Shown: one piece after another, positions 26,685-37,003 of the stretch | How positions within the stretch are numbered: the first letter of the stretch is position 1 | Layout: each line of letters opens with the position of its first letter | Source of the DNA: Chitinophagaceae bacterium | GTDB taxonomy: Bacteria; Bacteroidota; Bacteroidia; Chitinophagales; Chitinophagaceae | DNA length: 64,000 bases | Reading direction: 5' to 3' | Assembly: GCA_016708765.1 (NCBI GenBank) | Contig: JADJFD010000004.1 | Location: forward strand, 62,001 to 126,000 | Notes under the pieces: generated by a model | The model's input: the letters and a program-made list of their open reading frames with translations, nothing else | Told to the model about the DNA's origin: nothing | Database searches by the model: none | Program-made: the position numbers and the translations under genes

Positions 26685-28151
26685 ATGAAGTCAGCTTTTA
26701 CTAAATATCCTCTCTCCTTACTTTTGCTACCAATATTTTTTGTGTTGCATGGCTGTCTTGAGAATTATGATTTTATTCCTGTAAAGGATGCACTTCTTTT
26801 AAGCACTATTTACGTAATAGCATCTTTGGTTTTAGCCGCTATTTTCTCGTTATTCTTTAAAAACTTCACAAGGGCGGGGCTGCTTGCTTTTTTGATCATG
26901 TCATTCCAACTATTTTTTGGGTCAATTCATGATAATATAAAAGATTTCTTTCCCAACAGCTTTCTTACCAAGTATAGTTGCATAATAGTGTCCTCACTTG
27001 TAGTGTTTGTGGCCGTTTTTATCCTCCTTAAAAAAAGTAAATCGAACTTTAGTAAAATTAATCTATACCTTAATTTGTTGTTCATGCTCTTAATTACAAT
27101 TGACGTAGTACAGTTGTCCATTAAAGCTGTTGCTAACAATAAAGTAGCTAATCTTCCTGTCAGTTTTACATCTTGTGACAACTGTCCAAAACCTGATGTC
27201 TATCTTATTATAGCTGATGAATATGCCGGGCAAACAGAATTAAAAGATTTATTTCAATTCGACAACAGTTCTTTTATCAGTCAATTGGCAGCAAGAAATT
27301 TTTATACCATTCCTGAAAGTGTAAGTAACTATAATTATACGCCATTTTCTGTAGGCTCCATTTTGGATATGGATTATCTTAATCTTGAGAATCGTTACAG
27401 ACAAAAAAACGACCTCGCCTATAGCTACGAGGTTATTAAAAAAAGTAAGTTGATACGTTTTTTTAAAAGCACCGGTTATGAATTTTATAATTATTCAATT
27501 TTTGATTTTAAAGGTCAGCCTGCTGCAATGAACTTGGGTTTATTACCTGCAAAAACTAAACTAATAACTTCCCAAACTTTTTTAAGTCGTGTAAACCGGG
27601 ATCTCAGCTATCACCTTGTTACTTTTTTAAAATCAAAAAAGGAAATTAGGAAAAGGGTCTACAGCAATAAAGTAAATAATGAACAGTCTTACAGGTCCAC
27701 AATAGAAATTAGTAAAAAGAAGAGTCCAAAACCGAAGTTTGTATATACCCATTTGGAAATGCCACACTACCCTTACTATTATGATAAAAACGGGAAAGAG
27801 CAGCCTTTTGAAAAACTGGAAGAGGACTACCAAGTCCATAAGCCAGCGTATATAGAGTATCTTCAGTATTCCAACGCAAAGCTTCTGGAATTGATTGACC
27901 ATATTCTTAAGAACAGTAAAGAACCTCCAATTATCATTTTAATGGGAGACCATGGCTTCAGACATTTTACAGAAAAGGTAGAAGACAAATATCATTTCCT
28001 TAATCTTACCAGCATTCATCTACCTGGAAAAAATTATGAAAACATCAATGATAGTATGAGTGGAGTTAATCTTTTCAGAGTAATTTTAAACAGGCAGTTC
28101 AAGCAAAACCTGCCTTATCTGAAAGATTCAACCAGTTATTTAAACGATTAA
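26685..28151 (+). CDS. Membrane-anchored sulfatase / LTA-synthase-like transferase, paralog 1
   Basis: 488 residues. Four or five N-terminal membrane helices (~1-150) carry an extracytoplasmic alkaline-phosphatase-superfamily domain. Motifs include PDVYLIIADEYAG (metal Asp), SNYNYTPFSVGSIL (candidate nucleophile Thr), VYTHLEMPHYPYYYD (His) and IILMGDHGFRHF (metal Asp/His). This layout is that of phosphoglycerol- or phosphoethanolamine-transferases and membrane phosphodiesterases. With two tandem paralogs it is divergent from the phosphonate operon, so it may act on or add a phosphonate group. That is inference; a hydrolase is possible. Confidence 0.8.
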   Translation: MKSAFTKYPLSLLLLPIFFVLHGCLENYDFIPVKDALLLSTIYVIASLVLAAIFSLFFKNFTRAGLLAFLIMSFQLFFGSIHDNIKDFFPNSFLTKYSCIIVSSLVVFVAVFILLKKSKSNFSKINLYLNLLFMLLITIDVVQLSIKAVANNKVANLPVSFTSCDNCPKPDVYLIIADEYAGQTELKDLFQFDNSSFISQLAARNFYTIPESVSNYNYTPFSVGSILDMDYLNLENRYRQKNDLAYSYEVIKKSKLIRFFKSTGYEFYNYSIFDFKGQPAAMNLGLLPAKTKLITSQTFLSRVNRDLSYHLVTFLKSKKEIRKRVYSNKVNNEQSYRSTIEISKKKSPKPKFVYTHLEMPHYPYYYDKNGKEQPFEKLEEDYQVHKPAYIEYLQYSNAKLLELIDHILKNSKEPPIIILMGDHGFRHFTEKVEDKYHFLNLTSIHLPGKNYENINDSMSGVNLFRVILNRQFKQNLPYLKDSTSYLND

Positions 28152-28168
28152 ACAAGAGGTTTACTGAT

Positions 28169-29474
28169 TTGAAAAAGCAATTTACCAATTCGGCATTTTT
28201 TCTATTCCTGTTACCGGTCTTTTTTGTATTTCATGGACTAACGGAGAACTATGAGTTTGTTTCTCTAAAAGATGCAGCTTGGTTGACTCTATTTTATATT
28301 GGTTCTACTTTTATAATTTTCTTATTGTGTTGGATAATTTATAGAAATTCCAGAAAAGCAAGCCTATTGGCATTTGTATTGATGGTTATCTTTTTTTTCT
28401 TTGGATCTTTTCATGATGCTTTGAAAAGCATTTTTCCAAGCAGCTTTATTACTAAATATACTTTTATCCTTCCCTTACTTTTCATTCTGGCATTATTAAT
28501 ATTCTTTTTGATTAAAAAGTCAAAGTCTAATTTCAAGCCGCCTTTCCTTTATCTCAATATGGTTTTTCTAGTATTGTTAGTTGTTGAATCATTTGCTATT
28601 AGTAAAAAAATTGCAGATATAAAAACAACTGTAGTTTCTTTAAACAAGGAATTTATTGAGTGTATAAATTGTCCAACACCTGATATTTACCTGATTGTTG
28701 CAGATGGCTACACCAGCAATACTGCGTTGAAAGAAGTGTTCAGTTATGATAACATTGATTTTGAAACTGAACTAAAGAAAAGAAATTTTCATGTAATCAA
28801 TAATAGCTTTTCAAATTATAACTCTACAGCTCACTCAATGACTTCCATGTTAAACCTCAGACATCTAAATGATCTTTCTAGTCTGATTTACAATAAAGAA
28901 AATCTTGCAATATGTTATGACTTAATAAAGCAAAATCAAACTTTACTTTTTTTTAAAAGCATAGGATATCAATTTTATAACTACTCTGATTTTTACTTTA
29001 CCGATCATCCTGCTGCCACAAGTCCTACTTTTCTCTTTGCCAAAACAAGAGTCATTTCGTCACAAACACTTTGGGGACGCATTAGCAGAGACCTCTGGTA
29101 TCATCTTGTTACCGATTTAAAATTAAATTTTGTTATAAATAAAAGCGTATACGGCCAACTCAGAAATAATAATAAAGTGCTTAAACTAACAGAAGATATT
29201 GTAGAAACAGAATCGCCTTTACCCAAATTTGTATATAGCCACTTAGTAATGCCACATCATCCATATTATTTTGATAGGAATGGGAACCCTACGTCAATTG
29301 ATAAACTAAAAGAGTTTTCTGGTGCTACTGAGTTCTTTTTCAATTCCAAATGGAGATTATACAAGGTTTTATGATAGCAGTTCATCTGTAAATCAAATAA
29401 GAACTTTTTTGAATATCCAATTTAATCAAACGCTATCTTTACTTGCAGATTCAACGGTTTTTATTCAGCAATAA
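28169..29474 (+). pseudogene. Sulfatase-like paralog 2 with an internal deletion and frame change
   Basis: TTG start preceded by AAGAGG. Residues 1 to ~385 align along their whole length with paralog 1: LLPVFFVFHGLTENYEF, PDIYLIVADGYTS, SNYNSTAHSMTSML, VYSHLVMPHHPYYFDRNG. The open frame ends at 29374 in unrelated residues. In another frame, bases ~29318-29474 encode SFSIPNGDYTRFYDSSSSVNQI to LLADSTVFIQQ. This matches the extreme C-terminus of paralog 1. The ~65 residues that should lie between, including the metal-binding GDHG motif, are gone. It is therefore a deletion (or assembly collapse), not a simple one-base shift. Confidence 0.8.
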
Positions 29475-29492
29475 CTTCTGATATAATCAAAA

Positions 29493-31007
29493 ATGTCATT
29501 TTATCTTATTGTAATTGAAAAACTAAAGAAATGGCCTTTTCATATTTTTCTATTACCGGCGTTCTTCATGTTGCACAATTATTTAAACCTGGCAACAATT
29601 GTTCCACAGAGATATTTTATCAAAAATTACTTTGTTTTAACAGCATCTCTAATAATTCTATTTCTACTACTACGTTTTTATTATAAAGACAATTCAAAAG
29701 CTGGCTTTCTTACAACATTCTTTGGAACAGTTTTCCTTTTTTTTGGAGAGATTAAAGATTTTTTATTTTCAGTTCCGATATTGCATTTTTTCTCTTCTTA
29801 CAAAGTTTTGCTTCCTTTGTTGTTAGTACTTTCATTACTTTCCGTTTACAAAACAAGGAAAGTAGTAGCTGTGCCTAAACTCACCATTTTTTTGAATATA
29901 CTTTTCTTAGCCTATTTTTTAATTGAGCTTTTTAGTTTGGCTAAACTATATAAAAATGAGAGGTCTGATAATTTTACTCATCCTTCCCTATCAATTAACG
30001 CTACGCCTGACAGTCTTCCAAGTATCTATTACATCGTTATTGATGGATATCCTTCATCCTCTTTTTTAAAAGAAAAGCTGAACATCGATATTAACAATCT
30101 TGATATCAATTTAAATAAAAGAAATTTTTTTATTGCAAATAAATCCAGCAGCAGCTATAATTATACCGCCTTTTCAATAGCATCAGTTTTTACAATGAAT
30201 TATTTATCCTGGGTTAAAAATATTTCATACAATAGCCCTGAGGATTATAACAAAGCAGTACTGTTGATAAAAAAAGCCCCTTTATTCAGATGGCTACAAA
30301 AAAACGGGTATGCAATAAATAATTATTCCTTTTTTGACATAGCTGACAATAAATCAATTACGGATAAAAAATTCTTTTATGTTATTTCACCCGATATCGT
30401 TTTCCGAAATACTTTATGGAATAAAATCAAATGGCAGGTTATACCCAAACTATTTCCTGCTTTCTTAAAAACTCTATACAAAGAACAAGTAATTGACGCT
30501 TCATCTAAAGTGGCTGATTATAAAAAATACGATAGCACAGTTTATAGTTTACTTATAAAGAAAAATCCTTCCGTTGGAAACAATCGTTTCTTTACTTATG
30601 CTCACTTTGAAATGCCACATTCTCCTTATTTATACGATTCGTTAGGAAAAGGTTACTCTGTTTCAGAACTCTATGAGTCCGATTCGATAAAAAGAAGAGA
30701 TATGTATGTCAATTATATATCCTATGTAAATAAAAAAATTACTGCAGCAATTGATTCGATTTTTGCTAATTGCAGCACAGCACCCGTAATAATAATACAA
30801 AGTGATCATGGCTGTAGAGAAGATGAGATAGTAACAAGTTCGGAAGATTATTTTCGAAACTATTCTGCCTTCTATTTCCCTGACAAGGATTACAGGATGC
30901 TAAATGACAGCATTAATAACGGTAACACATTTAGAATTATAGCTAATAAGTTTTTTAATCAACAATTGCCATTGCTAAAAGACACAACATTCTATCTTAA
31001 ATTCTAA
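29493..31007 (+). CDS. Membrane-anchored sulfatase / LTA-synthase-like transferase, paralog 3
   Basis: 504 residues, same plan as paralog 1. There is an N-terminal helix bundle opening PFHIFLLPAFFMLHNYLN. An extracytoplasmic domain follows with IYYIVIDGYPSSSFL (metal Asp), SSSYNYTAFSIASVFTMNYL (candidate nucleophile Thr), TYAHFEMPHSPYLYD, and IIIQSDHGCREDE (metal Asp/His). All expected motifs are intact, unlike paralog 2. It is more diverged from paralogs 1 and 2 than they are from each other. It converges on lon, with only 6 bases between stops. Confidence 0.8.
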   Translation: MSFYLIVIEKLKKWPFHIFLLPAFFMLHNYLNLATIVPQRYFIKNYFVLTASLIILFLLLRFYYKDNSKAGFLTTFFGTVFLFFGEIKDFLFSVPILHFFSSYKVLLPLLLVLSLLSVYKTRKVVAVPKLTIFLNILFLAYFLIELFSLAKLYKNERSDNFTHPSLSINATPDSLPSIYYIVIDGYPSSSFLKEKLNIDINNLDINLNKRNFFIANKSSSSYNYTAFSIASVFTMNYLSWVKNISYNSPEDYNKAVLLIKKAPLFRWLQKNGYAINNYSFFDIADNKSITDKKFFYVISPDIVFRNTLWNKIKWQVIPKLFPAFLKTLYKEQVIDASSKVADYKKYDSTVYSLLIKKNPSVGNNRFFTYAHFEMPHSPYLYDSLGKGYSVSELYESDSIKRRDMYVNYISYVNKKITAAIDSIFANCSTAPVIIIQSDHGCREDEIVTSSEDYFRNYSAFYFPDKDYRMLNDSINNGNTFRIIANKFFNQQLPLLKDTTFYLKF

Positions 31008-31013
31008 ATAAAC

Positions 31014-33424
31014 TTATCCCACCAACGCCAGTTCCAACACCTGGCTCATCGTTTTTACATAATGGAATTTAATCCCTTTAATAAACTCAGGATCTATTTC
31101 TTGCACATCTTTTTCATTTTGCCAGCAAAGAATAATTTCTTTTAATCCAGCTCGTCTTGCAGCTAATACTTTTTCTTTAATACCACCAACTGGTAATACC
31201 TGACCTCGAAGAGTTATTTCACCTGTCATTGCGAGAAATGGTTTTATTCTTTTGCCAGTTAGAGCGGATGCAATCGCAGACATCATTGTGACACCAGCAC
31301 TTGGCCCATCTTTCGGCACTGCACCTTCAGGTACATGTATGTGAATATTTTTCTTTTCAAAAAGAATTGAATCCAATTTATACTTCTTCGCATTTGATTG
31401 GAGATAAGTAAGAGCTGTTGAAGCACTTTCCTTCATCACATTACCAAGATTACCTGTAAGTTTTAACTCTCCTTTTCCATCACTCAAACTTGTTTCGATG
31501 AAAAGTATATCGCCACCAACATAAGTCCAGGCAAGGCCAACTGCCACACCCGGCATATTCGCTATTTTATAAATGTCATTGCTGTAACGAGGCTTACCCA
31601 ATATTTTTTCAACATCAATAGCAGTTAACGTCGACTTGATCTTATCTTTCATTACCAATTGCCTTGCCTGATAACGCATTACCGAAGCTAATTGACGATC
31701 CAATTCCCTCACTCCACTTTCCCGAGTATAATCCTGAATTATTTTCTCCAGTACTTTATCGCTGATTTTGAAATTAGTACTCTTTAAACCATGTAATTCC
31801 TTTTGTTTCGGAAATAAATGCCGTTTTGCAATTTCCTTTTTTCTTCCACTGCATAACCACTGAGATCAATCACTTCCAACCTGTCACGAAGTGCTGGTTG
31901 TATGTTTTGAAAATTATTGGCCGTTGCAATAAATAAAACTTTACTTAGATCATATTCAGACTCCAGATAGTTATCATAAAATGTATGATTCTGTTCCGGA
32001 TCTAATACTTCAAGCAATGCAGATGATGGGTCTCCACGAAGATCACTTCCAACTTTATCTATCTCATCTAAAATAATAACAGGATTCGAAGATTTTACTT
32101 TTCGGATTGATTGCAAGATTCTGCCAGGCATTGCACCGATATAAGTTTTACGATGTCCTCTTATTTCACTTTCATCATGCAAGCCACCCAAACTTAGACG
32201 TACATATTTTCTACCGATAGCATTGGCAATACTTCTTCCCAAAGAAGTTTTACCAATACCGGGAGGGCCAACAAAACAAAGTATTGGACTCTTCATATCA
32301 CCTTTCAGTTTCAATACTGCCAAATATTCTAAAATCCTTTCTTTGATCTTATGCATTCCATAATGATCAATATCCAAAGTCTTCTTAGCTTTCTTTAAAT
32401 CATAATGATCTTCTGTGTATTCTTCCCAAGGAAGGTCGAGCATTAAGTCGAGATGATTATATACAACAGAAAAATCAGGAGTGCTTGGATGCATCCTTTC
32501 TAACTTTTCAACTCCTTTCTTAAACATTTCCTTTGCAGTAGTAGGCCATTTTTTTGCTTCTGCTTTTTTCTGCATTTCTTTTATTTCCTGCGAATTTGAA
32601 TTACCTCCTAATTCGTCTTTAATACTTTTCAATTGCTGTTGCAAGAAGTAATCCCGTTGTTGCTTGTCTAACTCAGTTCTTGTTTTTGAGGTTACTTTAT
32701 TTTTCAATTCAACAAACTGCAATTCTTTTTGCAATAGCTGCATTAGTAAATCTGCTCTCTGGCGGATTTGGTTGAGCTCCAATAAACGTTGTTTGTCTTT
32801 TATATCAGTATTAAGATTGCTGGAAACAAAGTGAATAAGAAATGCAGGATTCTCAATGTTCCGAAGTATGATTGAAGCTTCTGCAGGAATGTTGGGCGAC
32901 AACTGAACAATGTCTGCCGCCAGATCTTTAATATTAGCGACATAAGCATTGAAGTCTTCATCTTTCGGAGATTCCTCTTCGTCGAGTTTTGAAATCTTTG
33001 CTTTAAAATAAGGATCTTCAGCAACAATTGATTCAACTCTGAACCTGCTTTTCCCCTGAATAATAATAGTAGTGCCGCCATCGGGCATCTTAATTAGCTT
33101 AACAATCTTGGCAACGGTACCTATTTTCTCAAGGTCTGTAACTTCCGGATCTTCAATATTGCTATCCTTCTGTGCTATTACACCAACCAGTTTGTCACCT
33201 CGATAAGCTTCATTTACGGCATTTATACTTTTATCTCTACCCACAGTGATGGGCAATACCACACCTGGAAATAAGACGGTGTTCCTCAATGGCAACAAAG
33301 CAATTTCTTCGGGGACAATTATGCTGTTTATATCTTCCTGATCACTTTCATTCAACGGAATTATTGGTAAAAAATCCATCTCATCTTCTGAACGTAATAA
33401 AAACTTTTCGATACTCATATTCAT
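31014..33424 (-). CDS. lon: ATP-dependent protease Lon, one missing A breaks the frame
   Basis: AAA+ serine protease for damaged and regulatory proteins. Domains in order: substrate-binding N-domain (ALLPLRNTVLFPGVVLPI), coiled linker, AAA+ module with Walker A GPPGIGKTSLG and Walker B VIILDEIDKVG, then the peptidase domain with PKDGPSAGVTM (catalytic Ser) and the Lys of GGIKEKVLAARRAG. The first frame stops at 31784. One extra A (plus-strand T-run 31837-31842) gives GYAVEEKKEIAKRHLFPKQ and continues into the second frame, total ~800 residues. I start near 33424; the long frame to 33508 runs through residues atypical for Lon. Confidence 0.93.
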
Positions 33425-33511
33425 TTTCAATTCTGTATTAGACAATCTGTCATTTCGCCAGCGGTGGCGGTAAAAGTATATAGGGAAATCAGTATTGCCA
33501 AGTTTCATGCC

Positions 33512-33530
33512 TGTCAGCCTGAAACTGACA
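33512..33530. promoter_or_regulatory. Inverted repeat upstream of lon
   Basis: TGTCAG and CTGACA arms separated by 7 bases, located 88 bases before the chosen lon start. The position and symmetry fit an operator for a dimeric regulator, but no regulator is identified. Confidence 0.35.
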
Positions 33531-33561
33531 AATTATGTAACAACAAATAAGTATTTATACT

Positions 33562-33591
33562 AAAAGGCCTCCGACTATTCGGAGGCCTTTT
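33562..33591. terminator. Terminator between the 33615 gene and lon
   Basis: A perfect 12-bp stem (AAAAGGCCTCCG / CGGAGGCCTTTT) with a 6-base loop. It lies 24 bases after the stop of the minus-strand porin-like gene and upstream of lon, so it insulates lon from that transcript. Confidence 0.87.
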
Positions 33592-33614
33592 CATAAGGAA
33601 ACGATTTTACAAAA

Positions 33615-34199
33615 TTATAAGGCTAATCCAACGGATAACTGAAAACCCTGGCTTTTCCATTTACCATCATCTGGTAAATCACTAATATTATTTAATCCAA
33701 TTGCATAACGGCCATTTATACGCAATGCTGCAATCTTGAATTGTAAACCAGCCAACATTGATAAATCTCCATTCTTAAATGCATTGCCGCCATTTTGTAA
33801 TACTGTTTTGCTTTGATCTATCAGGATTCCAAATTGCGGACCTGCTTGCAATGAAAGAAAACTACCGATTAGCTTGTAATTAATAACGATTGGAATAGAA
33901 AGATAGTTGAGCTTAATATTGCTGTTGCCACCAAACACATCGTCATACACATTTTTGTAACTACTGTCCAGCTTTGTAGCATACTGGTTAAATAAAACTT
34001 CCGGTTGTAAAACAAATTTGTTTCCCATCCGGATTTCGGCAAAGCCGCCTAAATGATAGCCATACCTGAACTGATCTTTGAAAGACTCGCCATCTACTTT
34101 GGTAATATTGGCACCGCCTTTTACTCCAATATGGAACTGGGCCATCATAGCATTTGAAAGCATGATTGCAGCTAAAAGAAAAAGGAATTTTGATTTCAT
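33615..34199 (-). CDS. PorT-like outer-membrane beta-barrel protein
   Basis: 194 residues with a cleavable signal (SKFLFLLAAIMLSNAMMAQ). The mature barrel starts FHIGVKGGANITKVDGESF, typical of the OMP_b-brl_2 / PorT-like family, followed by alternating strands (HLGGFAEIRMGNKFVLQPEVLFNQ, LNYLSIPIVINYKLIGSFLSLQAGPQFG) and a C-terminal aromatic/Leu strand. Proteins of this family are abundant outer-membrane barrels of unknown individual function. It is monocistronic with its own terminator. Confidence 0.85.
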   Translation of the reverse strand: MKSKFLFLLAAIMLSNAMMAQFHIGVKGGANITKVDGESFKDQFRYGYHLGGFAEIRMGNKFVLQPEVLFNQYATKLDSSYKNVYDDVFGGNSNIKLNYLSIPIVINYKLIGSFLSLQAGPQFGILIDQSKTVLQNGGNAFKNGDLSMLAGLQFKIAALRINGRYAIGLNNISDLPDDGKWKSQGFQLSVGLAL

Positions 34200-34395
34200 G
34201 TTAAATAGTTTAATTGTTTTTTGGGTAACTTGAATTGACCCAGAAAAATTTCAAGTATAGTGCCAGTGTACTGTTGACGCTGTTAAATTCTATTAACGAT
34301 GAACAGTAAACTCAAAACAGAAAACCGTCTTTTCTATTGTATTGAAACTGTTAAGGTTTGTTAACCTGTGAATAAATAAAAGGAGGAGAACTTCA

Positions 34396-35423
34396 TTAAA
34401 ACATAAAACCTACATTAATAGAAAAAAATGAACTGAAGTTATCTGTTGTTGCAGGAAAGTAATAATCCAATGCAAATTGAGGCTGTATAAAAAATTTACC
34501 CATCGAATATTCGCCACGAAAATTCATGGTTAAGGCCAAGGGCTGAAACTTCAATTCATCATCAAGATAAACATTGTCGGAACTATAAAGCACACTTGAA
34601 TTGTTACGAAGTACGTTAACATATGTATTTGACTTCTGATTAAATCCAAATTTTTGTGTGCCACTTGTAAATGAAAGTTGTGGAGTAAAACGGATATGAT
34701 CTTTATAAGTAAGTACATCCAACCAATAAAAATCATGACGAATCGAAGCAATAAGGGAAAAGTCGCTGATTGATTCTTCAGTATTAATATAGGTAAATCC
34801 TCTTCTTCGTAATCGGAGATCTATTAATTGTTCTTCTCTTTCGGAATAATCGCTGCGGCTTCCCCAGCCATAGCTAACAGCAACAGTTGGGCGAATCCAT
34901 GACTTGCGATACGTAAAGTAACCGTACAACTCATTTTTTAAAGGTGTTGTATAAAAGGAAGAGAATCTTTTGTAAAAAAACGGGTGTAAGATATTCCTGC
35001 CGCTATTGCTTTATTCTTTAAATAATCAAATGATGGAGAAATGGAAGACTGATATAAATTCTTATTTACACCATCGTCTACTATGTAGCCTGTGGCGTTA
35101 ATTCCAAGTCCGCTTTTATGATAATATCCGACCATTGGAGACCAGGTGAATTTTTGAAGAGGAGTAGTTGAAGAGTTTGTTTTGCTTTCGAAGTTGTAAA
35201 AACTTTTACCTAAAGATATGGTGGCTAAAAAATAGCTTTGAGGCGATAAAATCGAATCCATAAATGCTTCAAAATCCTGAAACAACTCTCCGTAATCGAT
35301 AGTAGTATCAATTAAAAAGCTGTTATCTGTGGGCATAATAGTAGTATCACTAGTGTTGCTTTGCGATGATGCCGCTACACCAACTAAGGTAAAAGCTAAG
35401 ATTATATAGCATTTCTTAATCAT
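34396..35423 (-). CDS. Outer-membrane beta-barrel protein of unknown function, one missing T breaks the frame
   Basis: The N-terminal part (from ATG 35423) has a signal peptide (KKCYIILAFTLVGVAASSQ), a short acidic linker, and strands such as SYFLATISLGKSFYNFES and FTWSPMVGYYHKSGLGINATG. The frame ends at 34938. One extra T in the coding strand (plus-strand A-run ~34953-34956) continues FYTTPLKNELYGYFTYRKSWIRP into the second part, which ends in a C-terminal strand with terminal Phe (SFFSINVGFMF). The joined ~342-residue protein looks like a 10-12 stranded barrel. I know no function. Confidence 0.7.
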
Positions 35424-35575
35424 CAGGCAGTTGTACCGAAATTTCCAGAATAAAGGATTTCCAGAATAGCCGTTTTAAGACTTTTATGTTAAAAAAAAGT
35501 TTAATACACAGTCAGTTAAGTTTCTAAAACGAAATAAAGTCAATTATTATTGAATAATAATACAGGAAAATTATC

Positions 35576-36847
35576 TCAGTAAAGTTCGATTACAGTTATT
35601 TCTGGTAAAATACCAACACGGCCGGGGTAGCCGATAAAACCAAAGCCTCGGTTTACATATAGTTTTTGACTTTTGCCATTATTATCAGCCATTTGCTTCT
35701 CATATAAGCCTGCCCATTCTTTATATACATATTGAACTGGACTCCATTTTAAGCCCGGAATTTCTAGACCAAACTGCATTCCATGTGTATGGCCAGAGAG
35801 TGTAAGGTCTATATCAGTATATTTCTCCAAAACTTCACCTTTCCAATGAGATGGGTCATGGCTCATTAGAATTTTAAAAGGATATTTTTCAGCACCAGAA
35901 TAAGCATCTTGCATTTTTCCATATTTTGGAAACCTTGCTTTTGCACTCCAGTTTTCAATGCCAAGTAATGCTATTTGCTCAGACCCTCTTTCCAACACCA
36001 CATGTTCATTCATCAACAATCGCCATCCTAAAGTACTTTGAATATCCAACATCTTCTTAAGGTTGGCATCTTTTTCTTCTTGCGTTTCCCAACTTGCATA
36101 ATCACCATAATCATGATTGCCCAGTGTAGAATATACTCCCAATGGGGCATTTAGTTTATTAAACACATCCATGTATTCTTCCATTTCATCAGAAGTATTG
36201 TTCACTAAATCTCCGGTAAAAAGTATCAGGTCAGGCTTTTCCTTCATGATCTTTTCAATGCCTTTCATCACCGCTTCCTTATTGGTAAAACTACCTGAAT
36301 GAATATCAGAAATATGTACAATTTTTAACCCCTTAAAAGATGAAGGAAGGTTTGCATAACTGAGTTTCACTCTTTTTATCTGATAACGGTATTTGTTTCC
36401 AAAGCCATAAATCAGTGTACCAAACAAGCCGCCTCCTACAATCATACCTGCCCAGCTTAAAAATACAGACCGGGAAATAGTTTCTTCACTTTGCAATTCG
36501 TTTCCATCCGATTTAGAAGGGAATAGCTTCCCGCCAATCCATTGCACGGCCCGGCGAATATCATCAATCAGAAAAAATAAAGAAGCTATCAACTTTGCAA
36601 AAAATAAACCTGCTACAAATGCAAAAATCGTCGTTCTGGCAAATCTGGCTTGTTTATCAAAATTGAGATATGGAAGAATAATCAAAACAATTATTGCTGT
36701 TATTGACAGCACCCAATAGGTTACATAAATGATTGTTCTTGTTTTTCCAGAAGCAGAACTGGTTACTACCTTTAAAGCCTGAAAGAAATAAATGTCCAGA
36801 AGAACCATAAAGCTGATGAGAATCCACCAGAAAGGAGTGTTACGCAT
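35576..36847 (-). CDS. Membrane-anchored metallophosphoesterase (calcineurin-like)
   Basis: 423 residues. Four N-terminal membrane helices (~1-150) are followed by a calcineurin-like phosphoesterase domain with all metal motifs: VHISDIHSGSF, LFTGDLVNN, STLGNHDYGDY, ILMSHDPSHW, and LTLSGHTHGMQFG. The GHTHG ending and the LSGHTHG-F/L-G spacing match the YaeI/YkuE-type lipid-phosphate phosphoesterases, so UDP-diacylglucosamine or another lipid phosphate is a possible substrate; this is not shown by sequence. It is divergent from parA. Confidence 0.87.
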   Translation of the reverse strand: MRNTPFWWILISFMVLLDIYFFQALKVVTSSASGKTRTIIYVTYWVLSITAIIVLIILPYLNFDKQARFARTTIFAFVAGLFFAKLIASLFFLIDDIRRAVQWIGGKLFPSKSDGNELQSEETISRSVFLSWAGMIVGGGLFGTLIYGFGNKYRYQIKRVKLSYANLPSSFKGLKIVHISDIHSGSFTNKEAVMKGIEKIMKEKPDLILFTGDLVNNTSDEMEEYMDVFNKLNAPLGVYSTLGNHDYGDYASWETQEEKDANLKKMLDIQSTLGWRLLMNEHVVLERGSEQIALLGIENWSAKARFPKYGKMQDAYSGAEKYPFKILMSHDPSHWKGEVLEKYTDIDLTLSGHTHGMQFGLEIPGLKWSPVQYVYKEWAGLYEKQMADNNGKSQKLYVNRGFGFIGYPGRVGILPEITVIELY

Positions 36848-37003
36848 AAAATAAAGACAAAATTAACTGAGTATATTGTTTTTATGAACACTTATTTTTG
36901 CCAGTAAAGGGCAGAAATTGGGCAAAACTAAATTTTGTGTTCTTGGTTTCAAAGGGCAATTTTACCACATTCATCTAATTAATATCAAGGAGTATTCGGC
37001 AAA

